This document shows positions 1 through 7,175 of a DNA stretch of 11,022 nt, in pieces (position 1 is the first letter of the stretch; each line of letters opens with the position of its first letter). The stretch is from an uncultured Saprospiraceae bacterium (GTDB lineage: Bacteria; Bacteroidota; Bacteroidia; Chitinophagales; Saprospiraceae). The DNA lies in the NCBI GenBank assembly GCA_938044055.1, contig CALIQO010000196.1, positions 1 through 11,022 of the forward strand. Reading direction: 5' to 3'. The translations under genes were made by a program, and so were the position numbers. The notes beneath the pieces were generated by a model. That model had not been told where the DNA came from. It did not search any database and saw only the letters and a program-made list of their open reading frames with translations.

Positions 1-5
1 TATTC

Positions 6-55
6 AACTATAAATGTAAATGTATAACTATAAATTTAGTTATACAACTAAAAAT
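6..55. repeat. Three 10-bp direct repeats phased at 20 bp
   Basis: AACTATAAAT occurs at 6-15 and again at 26-35, and AACTAAAAAT (one mismatch) at 46-55. The starts are exactly 20 bp apart, about two helical turns, so a protein reading all three would sit on one face of the DNA. The array may continue left of the window. It lies 57 bp upstream of the -7 element assigned to rnr. It could be an operator array for rnr or simply low-complexity AT-rich DNA; the exact phasing is the only argument for function. Confidence 0.45.
21..46. repeat. AT-rich perfect inverted repeat
   Basis: TGTATAACTA (21-30) and TAGTTATACA (37-46) are perfect reverse complements around a 6-nt centre. The repeat overlaps the middle unit of the 20-bp array. 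An AT-only-like stem followed, after a gap, by a T-rich stretch (59-68) could be a weak terminator for a gene left of the window. It could equally be a dimer-binding operator. The T-run is not adjacent to the stem, so a terminator call is weak. Confidence 0.4.
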
Positions 56-111
56 CTCTTTTTATTTTGAGGAATTAATTTCATTTAATCTAGGTTTTAA
101 GAATATGAGAC

Positions 112-119
112 TATCTTTG
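112..119 (+). promoter_or_regulatory. Candidate -7 element of the rnr promoter
   Basis: TATCTTTG fits the Bacteroidota housekeeping -7 consensus TAnnTTTG exactly and is identical to the element in front of rimP. No TTG lies at the usual distance of about 19 bp upstream, so the -33 half is weak or absent. Initiation a few bases downstream (around 126) would give rnr a leader of about 245 nt, far longer than those of rimP or gpmI here. Confidence 0.5.
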
Positions 120-243
120 TATTCATTATACAGGGGTATATACATGATAAATGGACTTTCTTATATGATTCCATTTTCAGAAAAACCAATAAATTAAAAA
201 ATCAAAATTACCAGTAAAGACCCTGATGACACAAGCCATAGGA

Positions 244-349
244 TAGCATAAGCTAGATGGATTGTGAACATTTTCATATTATTACCGGACAATCCTAATT
301 GGACGGCCAAGTAACTTCGAGAGAAATTTCATATAACGAATGGTCGAAG
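244..349 (+). promoter_or_regulatory. Candidate structured leader of rnr
   Basis: Three inverted repeats follow one another in the untranslated leader: TAGC/GCTA with a 4-nt loop (244-255), GGATTGT/ACAATCC with a 23-nt loop (259-295), and CTTCGA/TCGAAG with a 23-nt loop (315-349). The last ends 22 nt before the rnr start codon. By eye the stretch is less AT-rich than the first 200 bases. I recognise no known riboswitch or RNA family. It may control RNase R synthesis or be a site of autoregulation; this is inference from pairing by eye only. Confidence 0.3.
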
Positions 350-371
350 CTGGAACAAATCAATTATTTAA

Positions 372-2543
372 ATGACTAAGAAAAAGAAAGGTAGAGGAGG
401 AAAGACTTCTTCTGCCCAGCTGAAGAAAATAATAATTTCATTTCTCAGCTCCAAGCCTAATAAGAGGTACAATGCTAAGCAGCTAATAAGGAAATTAAAA
501 CTTAATGCTTCTAAAGATGCTGTGCATCATGCCCTCGAACAATTAGAACAAGAAGGTGTACTTTACAAGATTGCGGATGACAAGTTTAAGTGGGATATAA
601 AAAATCTTAACACCAAGAATACTTCTATACCTGTTAAGAAACTAGAAGGACGCGTAGATCTCATCCGTTCTGGAGCAGCTTACATCATTACCCCAGATTC
701 CGAAGTAGATATATATGTGCCTGCTAAGTTTACAATGGGAGCCTATGATGGGGATACCGTTCAAGTAACAGTGCCTATGGTATCTGGTAGAAGAAAGCCC
801 GAAGGAAAGATTACTAAGATAATCCAGCGGAAGACAACACAAGTTCTAGGCAAATTAAAAATCTTTCCTAAGTATGGTTCTGTACTCCCTATATCAGAGA
901 AGAAATTTCCTGAAGTCCACATTGCCATACGAGATCTCGGTGATGTAGAAGACAATGCATATGTTGTTGCAGATATAACCGACTGGGGCGTAAACCAGAA
1001 TAAGGCCATATGGGGTAAGATATCGAAGGTTCTAGAGGAAGCTTCAGAGAATGACATTGCGATGCAGTCCATTGTGTTTTCCACTGGATTTGAAATCGGA
1101 TTCCCACCAGAAGTAATAGCAGAATGCGAGAAAATATCTCATACCATAACGGAGGAAGAGATCAATAAAAGAAGGGATTTCAGAGGAGTAGCCACATTTA
1201 CAATTGATCCATTGACTGCTAAGGATTTCGACGACGCTCTTTCAGTAGAGTACTTTGAAGATGGGAGTATGGAAGTGGGTGTCCACATAGCGGATGTTAC
1301 CCATTATATGAAGAAAGGTACAGCGCTCGATAAGGAAGCTTTTGATAGATCGACTTCAGTATATCTGGTGGATCGTGTAATTCCTATGTTGCCTGAAGTT
1401 TTATCTAATGATTTATGTTCGCTTAACCCAGAGGAAGACAAGCTGGTATTTACCGTTGCGATTAAGTTCAATAAGGATTTTAGAGTTATGGATAAGTGGA
1501 TAGGAAGAAGTGTTATTCATTCCGATAAGCGATTCACCTATGAGGAAGCACAGGAGATCTTGGAGGGGAGTAATGGTCCGTTTTCTAAAGAGTTGTTGGA
1601 TCTGAATCGTCTTGCCCATAGGTTAAGAAAGAAAAGATATAAGTATGGTTCGATAGCTTTCGAGTCGAAAGAAGTCTACTTCGAACTAGATGATCAAGCT
1701 AAGCCTATTGCGGTTCATTCTAAAGAAAGGAAGGATGCACATATGCTGGTAGAGGATTTTATGCTTCTCGCAAATAGGGTTGTCGCCCAGTATATTGCTA
1801 AAAAGAGCAAGGCAGAAATTCCTTTCGTATACCGGGTGCATGATGTACCAGATCCAGATAGATTGGCAGATTTTGCTGCATTTGCCCGCGAGCTAGGAAT
1901 AGATATAAAAGTTGATACACCTAAGAATGTAGCTAAGTCGCTAAATGCTATGTCTGAAATGGCAGAAGAAAATCCACTGGTTAAATTGCTTGAACCACTG
2001 GCCATAAGAACAATGGCTAAAGCCATATATACGACGGACAACATAGGTCACTACGGTCTAGCATTTGATTATTATTCTCATTTTACCTCTCCGATAAGGA
2101 GATACGCTGATGTGCTGGTTCATAGAATATTGTTCGATAATCTTACGCAAGAGACACGTGTAAAGAAGGAAGACCTGGAGATCAAGTGTAACCACATATC
2201 TAGTCAAGAAAGAAAGGCAACGGAAGCAGAGAGAGCCTCTATCAAGTATAAGCAAGTAGAGTACATGATGGGTAGAGAAGGAGAAGAGTTTTCTGGATAT
2301 GTATCCGGGATTATTGATCGTGGACTATTTATCTTAATGGAACCATCCCATGCTGAAGGAATGGTAAGTTTTGCTCAGATGGATGAACCATATGTTATTC
2401 CTGAGTCTAGATTATGGGCAGAAGGAAAAAGATCTGGACAGAAAATTAAGATGGGACAGCATGTTAAGGTTAAAGTGCTAGAAGTGAACCTTGATCTTAA
2501 GCAGATAGAACTAGAACTTATTGAAGTGGTAGATATTCAATAA
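372..2543 (+). CDS. rnr: Ribonuclease R (RNB-family 3'-5' exoribonuclease)
   Basis: Processive hydrolytic 3'-5' exoribonuclease of the RNase II/R family, degrading structured RNA in the cytoplasm (mRNA decay, rRNA quality control). The 723-residue product has a Lys-rich N terminus, a winged-helix segment (about 18-75), cold-shock-like OB folds (about 90-240), the RNB catalytic domain (about 270-595) and a C-terminal S1 domain (about 637-718). The metal-binding Asp cluster is visible as D279, D285, D287 and D288, spaced as in E. coli RNase R. The RNB signature runs from H560 to R585. It is shorter than the 813-residue E. coli enzyme because the Lys-rich C-terminal tail is missing, which is common in this phylum. 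The ATG at 372 starts directly before the conserved N-terminal helix and no Shine-Dalgarno is seen. A separate promoter (TATCTTTG at 112) lies upstream, and a new promoter follows before rimP, so it is probably transcribed alone or from an upstream unit. Confidence 0.97.
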   Translation: MTKKKKGRGGKTSSAQLKKIIISFLSSKPNKRYNAKQLIRKLKLNASKDAVHHALEQLEQEGVLYKIADDKFKWDIKNLNTKNTSIPVKKLEGRVDLIRSGAAYIITPDSEVDIYVPAKFTMGAYDGDTVQVTVPMVSGRRKPEGKITKIIQRKTTQVLGKLKIFPKYGSVLPISEKKFPEVHIAIRDLGDVEDNAYVVADITDWGVNQNKAIWGKISKVLEEASENDIAMQSIVFSTGFEIGFPPEVIAECEKISHTITEEEINKRRDFRGVATFTIDPLTAKDFDDALSVEYFEDGSMEVGVHIADVTHYMKKGTALDKEAFDRSTSVYLVDRVIPMLPEVLSNDLCSLNPEEDKLVFTVAIKFNKDFRVMDKWIGRSVIHSDKRFTYEEAQEILEGSNGPFSKELLDLNRLAHRLRKKRYKYGSIAFESKEVYFELDDQAKPIAVHSKERKDAHMLVEDFMLLANRVVAQYIAKKSKAEIPFVYRVHDVPDPDRLADFAAFARELGIDIKVDTPKNVAKSLNAMSEMAEENPLVKLLEPLAIRTMAKAIYTTDNIGHYGLAFDYYSHFTSPIRRYADVLVHRILFDNLTQETRVKKEDLEIKCNHISSQERKATEAERASIKYKQVEYMMGREGEEFSGYVSGIIDRGLFILMEPSHAEGMVSFAQMDEPYVIPESRLWAEGKRSGQKIKMGQHVKVKVLEVNLDLKQIELELIEVVDIQ

Positions 2544-2592
2544 GGTGTATAGAGATTTATATTATGTTTTTAAATCACTTCATCGTATATAA

Positions 2593-2622
2593 TTGATAAT
2601 CTGAAGGTATTTATTATCTTTG
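2593..2622 (+). promoter_or_regulatory. Promoter of the rimP-nusA-infB operon
   Basis: A TTG element (2593-2595) is separated by 19 bp from TATCTTTG (2615-2622). This matches the Bacteroidota sigma-A promoter pattern, TTG then 17-23 bp then TAnnTTTG. Transcription should begin around 2629-2630, only about 13 nt before the terminator-like hairpin. This is the clearest promoter in the window. Confidence 0.85.
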
Positions 2623-2637
2623 CAGCCGGAAAAGGAC

Positions 2638-2645
2638 TAAGGAGG
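2638..2645 (+). promoter_or_regulatory. Shine-Dalgarno-like sequence inside the rimP leader
   Basis: TAAGGAGG would pair with the 16S rRNA anti-Shine-Dalgarno along most of its length. It lies about 40 nt upstream of the rimP GTG, too far for normal initiation, and overlaps the 5' arm of the terminator hairpin (starting at 2643). Normal genes in this window lack such sequences. It may be a standby or regulatory ribosome-binding site; that role is inferred. Confidence 0.45.
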
Positions 2646-2666
2646 GAACGAGAGTTCCCTTTTTTT
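2643..2666 (+). terminator. Intrinsic terminator (attenuator) in the rimP leader
   Basis: AGGGAAC (2643-2649) pairs perfectly with GTTCCCT (2654-2660) around a GAGA loop, which fits the stable GNRA tetraloop class. An unbroken T-run from 2660 to 2666 follows. Two further G-U pairs could lengthen the stem. It lies between the predicted transcription start (about 2630) and the rimP start (2686), so it should end some transcripts after about 37 nt unless it is overridden. Premature terminators in front of rimP are described in other bacteria (an Rfam rimP leader family exists). Whether this one belongs to that family cannot be judged here. Confidence 0.8.
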
Positions 2667-2685
2667 ATTACAATAGCTTAATGAA

Positions 2686-3162
2686 GTGGACGTAGAAAAA
2701 GTATCCGATCTAGTAAAAGAGATCTTAAAAGAAAAAGAGCTAACTGATTGTTATCTTGTAGAAGTTATCATCGGTAATACCAAGATCGAAGTATATCTTG
2801 ATAGCGATGAGCATGTGAGCTATTCTGTATGCAAGCAACTGAGTAGAGGACTTGAAGAAGTGCTGGATGATAAGAAGTGGTTTGGAGAAAAATACACATT
2901 GGAGGTTTCCTCTGCAGGGGTAGGAAGACCATTGCTTCTTAATAGGCAGTTTAAGAAAAATGAGGGAAGAAAGATAGACGTGAAGACTGTAACTGGAGAA
3001 AAGTATTCTGGTACACTTGAAGAAGTGACAGATGAACATATTAAAATAACCTGGACTGTAAGAGAAAGACTCGAAGGAAGGAAGAAAAAAGTAAATGTAG
3101 AGAAAGAAGCTAAGGTTGTTTTTACAGATATTGAAAAGGCAAAAATTAAAGTAAGTTTTTAA
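2686..3162 (+). CDS. rimP: Ribosome maturation factor RimP
   Basis: RimP binds the free 30S subunit and assists late 16S/S12-dependent assembly. The 158-residue product has the family's two parts: an N-terminal alpha/beta domain (about 1-80; the run LVEVIIGNTKIEVYLDSDE is typical, as is the SSAGVGRPL motif near 75-83) and a C-terminal Sm-like barrel (about 85-158) ending in a basic, Lys-rich segment. The length is normal. The start is a GTG. An in-frame stop (TAG at 2674-2676) lies just upstream and no other Met occurs in the protein, so GTG at 2686 is effectively forced. An out-of-frame ATG lies 5 bp upstream. It is the first gene of the rimP-nusA-infB operon and stands behind a terminator-like leader. 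Confidence 0.95.
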   Translation: MDVEKVSDLVKEILKEKELTDCYLVEVIIGNTKIEVYLDSDEHVSYSVCKQLSRGLEEVLDDKKWFGEKYTLEVSSAGVGRPLLLNRQFKKNEGRKIDVKTVTGEKYSGTLEEVTDEHIKITWTVRERLEGRKKKVNVEKEAKVVFTDIEKAKIKVSF

Positions 3163-3172
3163 TCATATAGAA

Positions 3173-4411
3173 ATGAATTTAGTAGAATCATTTTCGGAAT
3201 TCAAAGCTGGAAAAAACATCGATAGACCTACTATGGTACGTGTTCTAGAGGATGTCTTCAGAACACTAATTAGAAAAAAGTATGGATCTGATGAAAACTT
3301 TGATGTCATCGTCAATACTCAGAATGGTGATCTTGAGATGTGGAGAGTAAGAGAAATTGTTCCTGATGGTGAGGTAGCGGATGAAGCGAGTCAGATATCT
3401 AATTCTGAAGCCTTATCTATAGATGAGGATTATGAAGTAGGAGAAGAATGTTACGAGCAACTTTTCTTAGAGGATTTCGGTAGGAGGTCTATAATGGCTG
3501 CGAGACAGACCTTAATCTCAAGGATTATGGATCTAGAAAAAGATGAGATCTATAAGAGATATATGGATAGAGTCGGAGAAATTGTTCTCGGAGAAATCAG
3601 CCAGATCTTGAAAAGAGAGATGTTGGTTATAGATGATGTTACGGGTAATGAGCTTGTCCTTCCTAGAAATGAAATGATCAGAGGGGATTTTTTCCGTAAG
3701 GGAGATATGGTAAGAGCAGTAATAAAGCGGGTTGAAATGAGAAACAACTCACCGAGTATCCTATTATCTAGAACCGACTCTATTTTCTTAGAGAAACTGC
3801 TTGAGCAAGAAGTTCCTGAGATAGAAGATGGTTTAATTACAGTTAAGAAAATCGTACGTATACCAGGAGAAAGAGCTAAAGTTGCTGTGGAATCTTACGA
3901 TGACCGTATCGATCCAGTTGGAGCTTGTGTAGGTATGAAAGGATCTCGTATACACGGGATAGTAAGAGAGCTTAAGAATGAAAATATAGATATAGTCAAT
4001 TATACAGCCAACAATATTCTATTTATCCAGCGATCACTGACTCCTGCGAAGGTTTCTAATATCCAACTTGATGATGAGAAGATGAAGGCAGCAGTTTTCT
4101 TAAAACCAGACCAAGTATCGATGGCTATCGGTAAAGGTGGTAGTAATATCAAGCTTGCGAGTAAGTTGACAGGATATGAAATCGACGTTTACAGAGAGAA
4201 TGACGAGTTAGAAATAGAAGATGTAGATTTAGACGAATTCTCAGATGAAATAGAAGAGTGGATCATTGACGCATTCAAGAATATAGGATGTGATACAGCA
4301 AGGTCAGTACTCGACTTAAGTATGGAAGAACTGATAAGAAGAACGGATCTTGAAGAAGAAACGATTAAGGATGTAATTACTGTCCTTGAATCAGAATTCG
4401 AAAATGACTAG
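3173..4411 (+). CDS. nusA: Transcription termination/antitermination factor NusA
   Basis: NusA binds RNA polymerase near the exit channel and modulates pausing, intrinsic termination and antitermination. The 412 residues contain the N-terminal polymerase-binding domain (about 1-130), an S1 domain (about 135-200) and two KH domains, with GMKG at 254-257 (KH1) and GKGG at 320-323 (KH2). An acidic linker is followed by one helical AR/HhH-like unit (about 363-408). E. coli NusA (495 residues) carries two C-terminal AR repeats; here only one such unit is visible, usual for shorter homologues. The gene starts 10 bp after rimP and precedes infB by 53 bp. Because NusA stimulates hairpin termination, it could feed back on the attenuator-like hairpin at the head of this operon; that is inference. 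Confidence 0.96.
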   Translation: MNLVESFSEFKAGKNIDRPTMVRVLEDVFRTLIRKKYGSDENFDVIVNTQNGDLEMWRVREIVPDGEVADEASQISNSEALSIDEDYEVGEECYEQLFLEDFGRRSIMAARQTLISRIMDLEKDEIYKRYMDRVGEIVLGEISQILKREMLVIDDVTGNELVLPRNEMIRGDFFRKGDMVRAVIKRVEMRNNSPSILLSRTDSIFLEKLLEQEVPEIEDGLITVKKIVRIPGERAKVAVESYDDRIDPVGACVGMKGSRIHGIVRELKNENIDIVNYTANNILFIQRSLTPAKVSNIQLDDEKMKAAVFLKPDQVSMAIGKGGSNIKLASKLTGYEIDVYRENDELEIEDVDLDEFSDEIEEWIIDAFKNIGCDTARSVLDLSMEELIRRTDLEEETIKDVITVLESEFEND

Positions 4412-4464
4412 CGAACGATTTATTGTCGCTTATTAACACATATTGTGAAATTTAAAATTGCTTA

Positions 4465-7173
4465 ATGGCAACCAGACTAGTAAAAATTGCAAAAGAACTT
4501 AACGTAGGTACTTCTACTATTGTAGAATTCCTCATGGAAAAGGGCTTTGAAATAGACAATAAGCCTACTTCCAAGGTTTCTGATGAGATGCACGACGAAT
4601 TGTTAAAGGAATTTAGCAACTCTATGCATGTCAAGGAACAGGCTGATCAGTTGGTCATAGGTACCAATAGGCCTGCGAAAGTAGAAGAAGAAGTTCCTGT
4701 TGTTGTTGAGAAACCTACACCTAAGAAGGAAGAACCGGCCCCTGCGCCGACTCCTACACCTACACCTACTCCTACTCCTGAGGAAAAAACTCCTATAGTG
4801 GAAGAGGTTGTAGAAGCCAAGGCAGATTCACCTAAACTTAAGGTTATAGGTAAGATAGATCTGGAAGAAAAAAAGAAGCCATCAGAAGAACCTAAGAAAG
4901 AAGAGAAAAAAATAGAGAAAGTACAACCAGCTGCTAAGAAAGAAGAAACAGCACCTCCTAAGGAAGCAGTTGTTGTAAAACCTAAAGGCGGTCAAGCTAA
5001 ACCGCCAGAAGAGCTTATGAGGGCTAAAACCCCTCAACTTCAAGGGCTTAAGATTTTAGGAAAGATCGATGCCAATAAGTTAGAAAAACCTAAAAAGAAA
5101 AAAGAAGAGAAGCCAGCAGGTCAGAGAGCAGGTGGAAATAATAGCGGTACTGCTCCAGGCAAAAGAAAAAGAAAAAGAAAGAAGATCAATACTGCTAATT
5201 ATGCTGGTAACAAAGGTAAGAATAGAAGAAACAAGGATGAAGTAAAAGAGGTTACTCAGAAGGAAATCGACGATAAGATCAAGGCTACTATGGCTAGACT
5301 TTCTGGAGGTGGAAAGAATAAGCGTCAGAAAATCCGTAGAGATAATAGAGAAGTTAAAAGAGAGAAGCAGGAAATCCTGGATCTTGAAAACAAGGAGACT
5401 AAAATCAAATTAACTGAGTTTGTCTCAGTAAGTGAACTTGCCAGCCTTCTAGATGTACCAGTAACAGATGTCATTACAACCTGTATGAACATGGGTGTAA
5501 TCGTTTCTATTAACCAGAGACTAGATGCAGAAGTTATTGAACTTCTAGTAACAGAGTTTGGTCATGAGGTAGAATTTATTGATGCTGAGGCAGAAGAAGA
5601 TGTAGTAGAAGAGATCATTGATGATCCTGCAGATCTTAAGCCTAGAGCGCCGATTGTAACGGTTATGGGACACGTCGATCACGGTAAGACTTCATTACTG
5701 GATTACATCCGTGAAACAGATGTAGCAGCAGGAGAAGCCGGTGGTATCACCCAGCACGTTGGTGCTTACGAAGTAAAAGTAGGTCCAGACAAGAAAAAAA
5801 TCACTTTTTTAGATACTCCAGGTCATGAAGCATTTACAGCGATGAGGGCCAGAGGAGCTAAAGTGACAGATATTGTAATTATTATAATTGCGGCAGATGA
5901 CAACATCATGCCACAGACTAAGGAAGCTATAAGCCATGCGCAAGCTGCTGGGGTTCCTCTTGTTTTTGCAATAAACAAGATAGATAAGGAAGGAGCTGCA
6001 CCTGAAAGAATCAAGCAAGAGCTTGCTTCTATGAATCTTCTAGTAGAAGAATGGGGTGGACAATTCCAGTCTCAAGATATCTCTGCTAAAACAGGTCTTA
6101 ATATCGATCTCTTATTAGAGAAAGTTTTGCTTGAAGCAGAAGTACTAGAACTAAAAGCCAATCCAGATAGAAAAGCAATAGGAACCGTAGTGGAAGCGTC
6201 TCTCGATAAAGGAAGAGGTTATCTTACTAAGATGCTTGTGCAGACAGGAACACTTAAGATAGGAGACATCTTAGTAGCAGGCTCACATAGTGGTAGGGTC
6301 AAGGCAATGTTTAACGAGCGTGGAAAGAAATTGAAAGAGGCAGGACCTTCGTCCCCAGTTATGGTCCTGGGTCTTAATGGTGCGCCACAAGCGGGTGAGA
6401 AATTTAAGATATTTGACTCTGACCAAGAAGCTAGGCAGATAGCAGGTAAGCGTGCCCAGATAGAAAGAGAACAGACGACAAGAGCAAGTAAAAGAATCAG
6501 TCTCGATGAGATCGGAAGAAGACTGGCACTTGGAACGTTTAAAGAATTGAACTTAATTGTTAAGGGTGATGTGGATGGTTCTGTAGAAGCATTATCAGAT
6601 TCCCTTATTAAGTTATCGATTGAAACGGTTCAGGTCAATGTTATCCATAAAGCGGTAGGAGCCATTGCAGAGTCAGATGTACTTTTAGCTTCAGCTTCAG
6701 ATGCGATAATCATTGGTTTCCAAGTAAGACCTTCTGCTGGTGCTAGAAACATTGCGGAGAAAGAAGGCGTACAGATCAAAACGTATTCTATAATATACGA
6801 GGCAATCGATGAGATAAAATCAGCGATAGAAGGAATGCTAGAACCTACTAAGGAAGAAAGTATTACGGCACAGGTAGAAGTAAGAGAAACGTATAAGATC
6901 AGTAAGGTTGGAACGGTTGCGGGATGTTATGTGCAAGAAGGAAAAATCTCAAGAAACTCATTTATACGCCTTATCCGAGATGGCATAGTCGTCTATCCTA
7001 TCAAGGAAGGAGTTGTTGCTGAGTTAAGCACTCTTAAGCGATTTAAGGAAGATGCGAAGGAAGTTAAGTCAGGACTAGAATGTGGTCTTACTATCAAGAA
7101 TTTCAATGATATCAAGATAGGGGATATGATAGAAGCATACGAAGTAATAGAGATCAAGCAGACCCTTGATTAA
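4465..7173 (+). CDS. infB: Translation initiation factor IF-2
   Basis: GTPase that brings initiator fMet-tRNA to the 30S subunit and promotes subunit joining. The 902-residue protein starts with an IF2_N helical module (about 1-50). A long disordered, charged segment follows, with a Pro-Thr repeat (93-105), two LKxxGKID motifs (125-132, 195-202) and a basic Lys/Arg block (233-240). A second IF2_N-like module lies at about 312-368. The G domain shows G1 GHVDHGKT (402-409), G3 DTPGHE (450-455), G4 NKID (504-507) and G5 SAK (540-542). Domains II, III and IV (fMet-tRNA binding) fill the C terminus. All GTP-binding motifs are intact. The 53-bp gap from nusA contains no convincing promoter or terminator. 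Its stop codon is 2 bp from the next ATG, suggesting coupling with the TIGR02757 gene. Confidence 0.97.
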   Translation: MATRLVKIAKELNVGTSTIVEFLMEKGFEIDNKPTSKVSDEMHDELLKEFSNSMHVKEQADQLVIGTNRPAKVEEEVPVVVEKPTPKKEEPAPAPTPTPTPTPTPEEKTPIVEEVVEAKADSPKLKVIGKIDLEEKKKPSEEPKKEEKKIEKVQPAAKKEETAPPKEAVVVKPKGGQAKPPEELMRAKTPQLQGLKILGKIDANKLEKPKKKKEEKPAGQRAGGNNSGTAPGKRKRKRKKINTANYAGNKGKNRRNKDEVKEVTQKEIDDKIKATMARLSGGGKNKRQKIRRDNREVKREKQEILDLENKETKIKLTEFVSVSELASLLDVPVTDVITTCMNMGVIVSINQRLDAEVIELLVTEFGHEVEFIDAEAEEDVVEEIIDDPADLKPRAPIVTVMGHVDHGKTSLLDYIRETDVAAGEAGGITQHVGAYEVKVGPDKKKITFLDTPGHEAFTAMRARGAKVTDIVIIIIAADDNIMPQTKEAISHAQAAGVPLVFAINKIDKEGAAPERIKQELASMNLLVEEWGGQFQSQDISAKTGLNIDLLLEKVLLEAEVLELKANPDRKAIGTVVEASLDKGRGYLTKMLVQTGTLKIGDILVAGSHSGRVKAMFNERGKKLKEAGPSSPVMVLGLNGAPQAGEKFKIFDSDQEARQIAGKRAQIEREQTTRASKRISLDEIGRRLALGTFKELNLIVKGDVDGSVEALSDSLIKLSIETVQVNVIHKAVGAIAESDVLLASASDAIIIGFQVRPSAGARNIAEKEGVQIKTYSIIYEAIDEIKSAIEGMLEPTKEESITAQVEVRETYKISKVGTVAGCYVQEGKISRNSFIRLIRDGIVVYPIKEGVVAELSTLKRFKEDAKEVKSGLECGLTIKNFNDIKIGDMIEAYEVIEIKQTLD
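4750..4779 (+). repeat. In-frame ACN-CCT hexanucleotide repeat in infB
   Basis: Five tandem 6-bp units of the form ACN CCT encode (Thr-Pro)5 in the disordered N-terminal linker of IF2. The units differ only at the third codon position (ACT or ACA). Because the unit is a multiple of three, slippage would change linker length without breaking the frame. Confidence 0.75.
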
Positions 7174-7175
7174 TA

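Noticed and set aside
761..1107. Long open frames on the opposite strand or other frames inside rnr, infB and gpmI
   Set aside because: They overlap strongly conserved coding regions, have no recognisable domains and are best explained as shadows of the real genes.
2554..2576. GATTTA/TAAATC inverted repeat after rnr as a terminator
   Set aside because: Weak AT-only-type stem with an 11-nt loop and no downstream T-run; not a convincing intrinsic terminator.
4410..4432. AGCGA/TCGCT inverted repeat in the nusA-infB gap
   Set aside because: Five pairs with a long loop and no T-run. The operon organisation makes a terminator here unlikely.
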